Part shown: piece after piece, positions 60,805 through 64,000 of the stretch | How positions within the stretch are numbered: position 1 is the first letter of the stretch | How the letters are laid out: the number at the start of each line of letters is the position of its first letter | DNA from: Kordiimonadaceae bacterium | GTDB lineage: Bacteria; Pseudomonadota; Alphaproteobacteria; Sphingomonadales; Emcibacteraceae | Length of the DNA stretch: 64,000 bases | Direction: 5' to 3' | Assembly: GCA_024236295.1 (NCBI GenBank) | Contig: JACKKT010000007.1 | Coordinates: 62,001-126,000, forward strand | The notes under the pieces: model-generated | What the model saw: the letters and a program-made list of their open reading frames with translations, nothing else | Told to the model about the DNA's origin: nothing | Database searches by the model: none | Program-made: the position numbers and the translations under genes

Positions 60805-63800
60805 TTACTTCTCAGCTATATCAGCAAGAGTTTTGGATAGGTTGAGAGAACCGTTTATTCGGCTTTCAATTTTTGACCATTTGCGCACATAAACCAGCCT
60901 GTGGTCTGGTCTGATTTTGGTTATGCTGTCCTGTTTTGTTAAAAATTCAATCAGGCCAGCGGGATTGGCAAATTTTGAATTCCTGAAAGCAACGATTGCC
61001 CCCTTAGGCCCGGTTTCAATTTTTTCGATTCCTGCCCGGCGGCAAAATTGTTTGATTTCAATGATTTTAAGCAGATGTTCAACCTCTTCAGGTAATTTGC
61101 CAAATCTATCAATCAGTTCAGCGCCAAAGGCGTCAATATCACGTTTGTCATGAAGGTCGGCAATGCGCCGGTAGAGCGACATGCGAAGGTTAAGGTCTTT
61201 AACATATCGCTCGGGGATCATAACACTGGCACCGACATTGATTTGTGGTGACCAGCTATCTTCAAACTCCTCATCAAGAGCACCAGATTTGGCCTGGGCG
61301 ACGGCTTCTTCAAGCATCTGCTGGTATAATTCGATACCTACTTCCCTGATATGGCCGGATTGTTCATCACCTAACAGATTACCGGCGCCTCTTATATCAA
61401 GATCATGACTGGCAAGGGTAAATCCGGCTCCGAGAGTATCAAGGGTTTGTAATACATGCAGCCTTTTTTCAGCTTGCGGGGTCGGAATTCTTCTTGGCGG
61501 CAGGGTAAGATAGGCATAAGCCCGGACCTTTGAACGACCAACCCGTCCTCTTAATTGATAAAGCTGTGCCAGTCCGTAATTGTCGGCCCGGTGAATGATC
61601 ATTGTATTTGCTGTCGGGATATCAAGACCACTTTCCACGATAGTTGTTGAAAGAAGGACATCGTAGGCACCATCATAAAATGCATTCATAATGTCTTCGA
61701 TTTGCCCGGGGGCCATCTGTCCATGTGCGATTACAAATTTAATTTCAGGCACTGTTTCTTTCAGAAATTCACCGACTTCCTTAAGGTCGGAAATGCGTGG
61801 GCATACATAAAAACTCTGCCCGCCCCGATAATGTTCCCTAAGAAGGGCTTCCCGGATCACCAAATCATCCATCGGCAGGACAAATGTGCGTACAGCAAGC
61901 CTGTCCACCGGAGGTGTGGCAATAAGACTTAAGCCCTGTATGCCACTCATGGCCAGTTGAAGCGTTCTTGGAATCGGTGTTGCCGTTAAGGTCAGCACAT
62001 GCACATTACTTTTTAATTTTTTCAATTTTTCTTTATGAATAACACCAAAATGCTGCTCTTCATCAATGATCAGCAGGCCCAGATTATTAAACTTTACAGT
62101 TTCACTTAATACGGCATGGGTACCGACCAATATTTCGCAGTCACCCTTTGCCACTTCCTCTTTCGTAAGTTTCTGATCTTTTGAGCTGACGAGGCGCGAC
62201 AAATGTCCGATTTTTATATTAAGCCCTTTAAAACGTTCACAGAAAGTTTTGAAATGCTGCCTGGCGAGCAATGTGGTTGGTGCAATGATGGCGACCTGAT
62301 ACCCATCCATTACGGATAGGAATGCACTTCTTAAGGCAACTTCAGTTTTGCCAAAGCCCACATCACCGCAAATCAGGCGGTCCATCGGACGTCCACTTGA
62401 CAGGTCTTCAATCACATCTCCGATGGCCCTTAACTGATCGTCAGTTTCAGTATAGGGGAAGCGGGCGCAAAATTCATTATAAAGTCCATCTGCCGGCTTT
62501 ATAACTTCGCCTTTGCGAAGCGCCCGCTCTGCCGCAACTTTGATCAGCTCATCGGCCATTTCACGGATACGTTTTTTAAGCCTTGCTTTTCGGCCCTGCC
62601 AGGCGACACCCCCTAATTTATCAAGTTTGGCATCACTGTCCTCGTTGCCGTATCGACTTAGGACTTCGATATTTTCAACCGGTACATAAAGCTTATCGCC
62701 ATCCTGATAATTAAGCAGGACACAGTCATGAGCAGCGCCATCAACTTCAATTGTTTTAAGGCCGACATAACGGCCTATCCCATGATCCAGATGAATAACC
62801 AGGTCGCCTGGGGTCAGCGCTGATGCTTCTGAAATAAAATTTTCTGCCTTTCTACTGCGTCTAACTTTTCGGATCAGGCGATCTCCCAAGATATCCTGTT
62901 CAGAAATGATAACGAACTTATCGGTTTCGAAGCCCACTTCCAGAGGAAGGATAATAAGACCGATCATATCTTTTGGCAGACGGCTGGCACTTTTCCAGTC
63001 GTCCAGCTGCTTATGATTAGCCATGCCATGATCTTTAAGAACGGCACTTAACCTGTCTCTGGCGCCTATACTGTAACTGGCAAGATATGTTTTTTTGCCC
63101 TTTTCCTGAAGGCCTACTATATGTTTTCTTAAGGCATCATATATATTGGTATTTTTATCATTCCGCTCCGGTGCAAAATTCCGCCCCGCCACACCTTTAA
63201 AAGTGTGGACGTTTTGAGACGCGGGAACATTGAATGGATTTAGCTGATGTATATGATATTTTTCAGCAAAATCCTGCCATTCTGCTGCTGTTAAAAATAA
63301 GCTTTCGGGAGGAACCGGCTTATAAGGCGCAACCGTGCTATTGTTTTTGGGACTATCTTCAAGTGCCGATTTACGGGCAAGATAATAATCTGAAATAGCA
63401 CTGAATCTATTTTCAAGAGCTTCTGTGGTTAAATTATCCATAGTGACCACTGCATCCGGTAAATAATCGAACAGCGTTTCCAGCTTTTCATGAAAAAAGG
63501 GAAGCCAATGTTCCATCCCGGCATGGCGTCGGCCATCCATTATGGCTTCATAAAGCGGATCATTTCCACGGGCTGGACCGAAATTGCTGACATAGGATCG
63601 TCTGAACAGGCCAATTGATTTTTCATCAAGAAAAATTTCACCCATGGGCACAAGTTCAATTTTGTCTGTTTTTCCTTCTGTACGTTGGCTGATGGGATCA
63701 AATATTTTAATCGTGTCAATCTCATCTCCCCAAAGATCAAGTCTTAAGGGGTTTTCCGATGCAGATGGGAAAATATCAATGATATTGCCGCGAATTGCAT

Positions 63801-64000
63801 AATCTCCATGATCAACAACAGTACTGGCCCGTGAATATCCGTTATGGGTGAGGTAATTATTAAGGACTTCCGTATCCAGCTTTTCTCCGACTGAGGCTTT
63901 AAAACTTGTGTCCTTTAATGTTTTCCTGGTCGGGATACGCTGGGTAACGGCATTAATTGTCGTGATAATGATCTGCTTTTTGGTCGGGTTAAGAATTTTA
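60805..64000 (-). CDS. mfd: Transcription-repair coupling factor Mfd (N-terminus beyond window)
   Basis: Mfd removes RNA polymerase stalled at DNA lesions and recruits UvrA. The frame is open to the right edge, so about 1064 residues are seen and the first part is missing. The visible start has the UvrB-like region (GNIIDIFPSASENPLRLDLWGDEI in the usual place), then the RNA-polymerase interaction domain (GDLVIHLDHGIGRYVGL, LNYQDGDKLYVPVENI), the helicase core with Walker A (GDVGFGKTEVA), DEEQ (IIDEEQHFGV), ATPIPRTL and the motif region LYQLRGRVGRS, and a TRCF C-terminal domain. A Met at 63651 is internal, not the start. Confidence 0.97.
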   Translation of the reverse strand, partial: KILNPTKKQIIITTINAVTQRIPTRKTLKDTSFKASVGEKLDTEVLNNYLTHNGYSRASTVVDHGDYAIRGNIIDIFPSASENPLRLDLWGDEIDTIKIFDPISQRTEGKTDKIELVPMGEIFLDEKSIGLFRRSYVSNFGPARGNDPLYEAIMDGRRHAGMEHWLPFFHEKLETLFDYLPDAVVTMDNLTTEALENRFSAISDYYLARKSALEDSPKNNSTVAPYKPVPPESLFLTAAEWQDFAEKYHIHQLNPFNVPASQNVHTFKGVAGRNFAPERNDKNTNIYDALRKHIVGLQEKGKKTYLASYSIGARDRLSAVLKDHGMANHKQLDDWKSASRLPKDMIGLIILPLEVGFETDKFVIISEQDILGDRLIRKVRRSRKAENFISEASALTPGDLVIHLDHGIGRYVGLKTIEVDGAAHDCVLLNYQDGDKLYVPVENIEVLSRYGNEDSDAKLDKLGGVAWQGRKARLKKRIREMADELIKVAAERALRKGEVIKPADGLYNEFCARFPYTETDDQLRAIGDVIEDLSSGRPMDRLICGDVGFGKTEVALRSAFLSVMDGYQVAIIAPTTLLARQHFKTFCERFKGLNIKIGHLSRLVSSKDQKLTKEEVAKGDCEILVGTHAVLSETVKFNNLGLLIIDEEQHFGVIHKEKLKKLKSNVHVLTLTATPIPRTLQLAMSGIQGLSLIATPPVDRLAVRTFVLPMDDLVIREALLREHYRGGQSFYVCPRISDLKEVGEFLKETVPEIKFVIAHGQMAPGQIEDIMNAFYDGAYDVLLSTTIVESGLDIPTANTMIIHRADNYGLAQLYQLRGRVGRSKVRAYAYLTLPPRRIPTPQAEKRLHVLQTLDTLGAGFTLASHDLDIRGAGNLLGDEQSGHIREVGIELYQQMLEEAVAQAKSGALDEEFEDSWSPQINVGASVMIPERYVKDLNLRMSLYRRIADLHDKRDIDAFGAELIDRFGKLPEEVEHLLKIIEIKQFCRRAGIEKIETGPKGAIVAFRNSKFANPAGLIEFLTKQDSITKIRPDHRLVYVRKWSKIESRINGSLNLSKTLADIAEK

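Noticed and set aside
63540..63740. Start of mfd at 63651 or a separate small gene at 63540-63740
   Set aside because: Translation of 63652-64000 continues in the same frame with Mfd-like sequence up to the edge, so the Met is internal and the small frame is a shadow.

Overview
The window looks like chromosome of a motile, respiring alphaproteobacterium, probably aquatic, with a moderately AT-rich genome (judged by eye, not counted). Markers are a C4-pathway hemA (5-aminolevulinate synthase), an ubiquinol-cytochrome c chaperone gene, the block bamE / chaperone / DUF177 / plsX / fabH / ihfA / merR that is familiar from alphaproteobacteria, an LdtR-like MarR regulator, two DUF2336 proteins and scattered flagellar genes. 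The genus cannot be settled from this sequence. No CRISPR array, prophage, insertion sequence or rRNA operon was seen.

Layout. 1-9.1 kb: sulfur amino-acid genes (metC cut by the window edge, sseA), queF, a three-gene TRAP transporter operon, bpt, an SLC13/RCK transporter and motB. 9.2-14.8 kb: ilvA sits between motB and motA; then hemB, an ldtR-like regulator, hemA and a small conserved protein. 14.8-19.6 kb: an accessory-looking AT-rich stretch with a secreted leucine-rich-repeat protein, a small lipoprotein and an orphan asparagine-synthetase-like ATPase. 19.6-24.8 kb: secreted M20 hydrolase, metY, a methyltransferase, and a Tat-exported cupin-like enzyme divergent from an HxlR-SCP2 regulator. 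24.8-30.9 kb: an amino-acid cluster holding an APC permease, a Tat-signal class V aminotransferase, and a hydroxylysine-kinase-like APH kinase flanked by two paralogous class I aminotransferases. 31-38 kb: rpiB-glyA-nrdR-ribD-ribE-ribBX-ribH-nusB-thiL-fliL, all on the plus strand. 38.5-43.4 kb: bamE on the minus strand, then chaperone-DUF177-plsX-fabH-ihfA-merR. 43.4-51.8 kb: a degenerate signalling protein, tRNA-Pro, an exported alanine racemase, a block of unknown membrane-anchored proteins, pirin and LtrA. 51.9-55.1 kb: sfsA-map-radC, a MoCF-domain protein and tRNA-Leu. 55.4-64 kb: two DUF2336 paralogues on either side of a PAS histidine kinase and nadK, a rod-like flagellar protein, and mfd, which runs off the right edge.

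How the genes fit together. The riboflavin genes form one tight run, but the GTP cyclohydrolase II half of the RibBA-type protein has lost its zinc cysteines, so a separate ribA should exist elsewhere. thiL has no ATG, GTG or TTG start before its conserved N-terminus and lies in the same frame as nusB, one stop codon downstream. The most original region is the kinase/aminotransferase cluster, which I read as a candidate amino-acid catabolic or modification pathway of unknown substrate. Several inverted repeats next to regulator or operon starts are reported as candidate operators. All family assignments come from reading motifs by eye; no database search was run.
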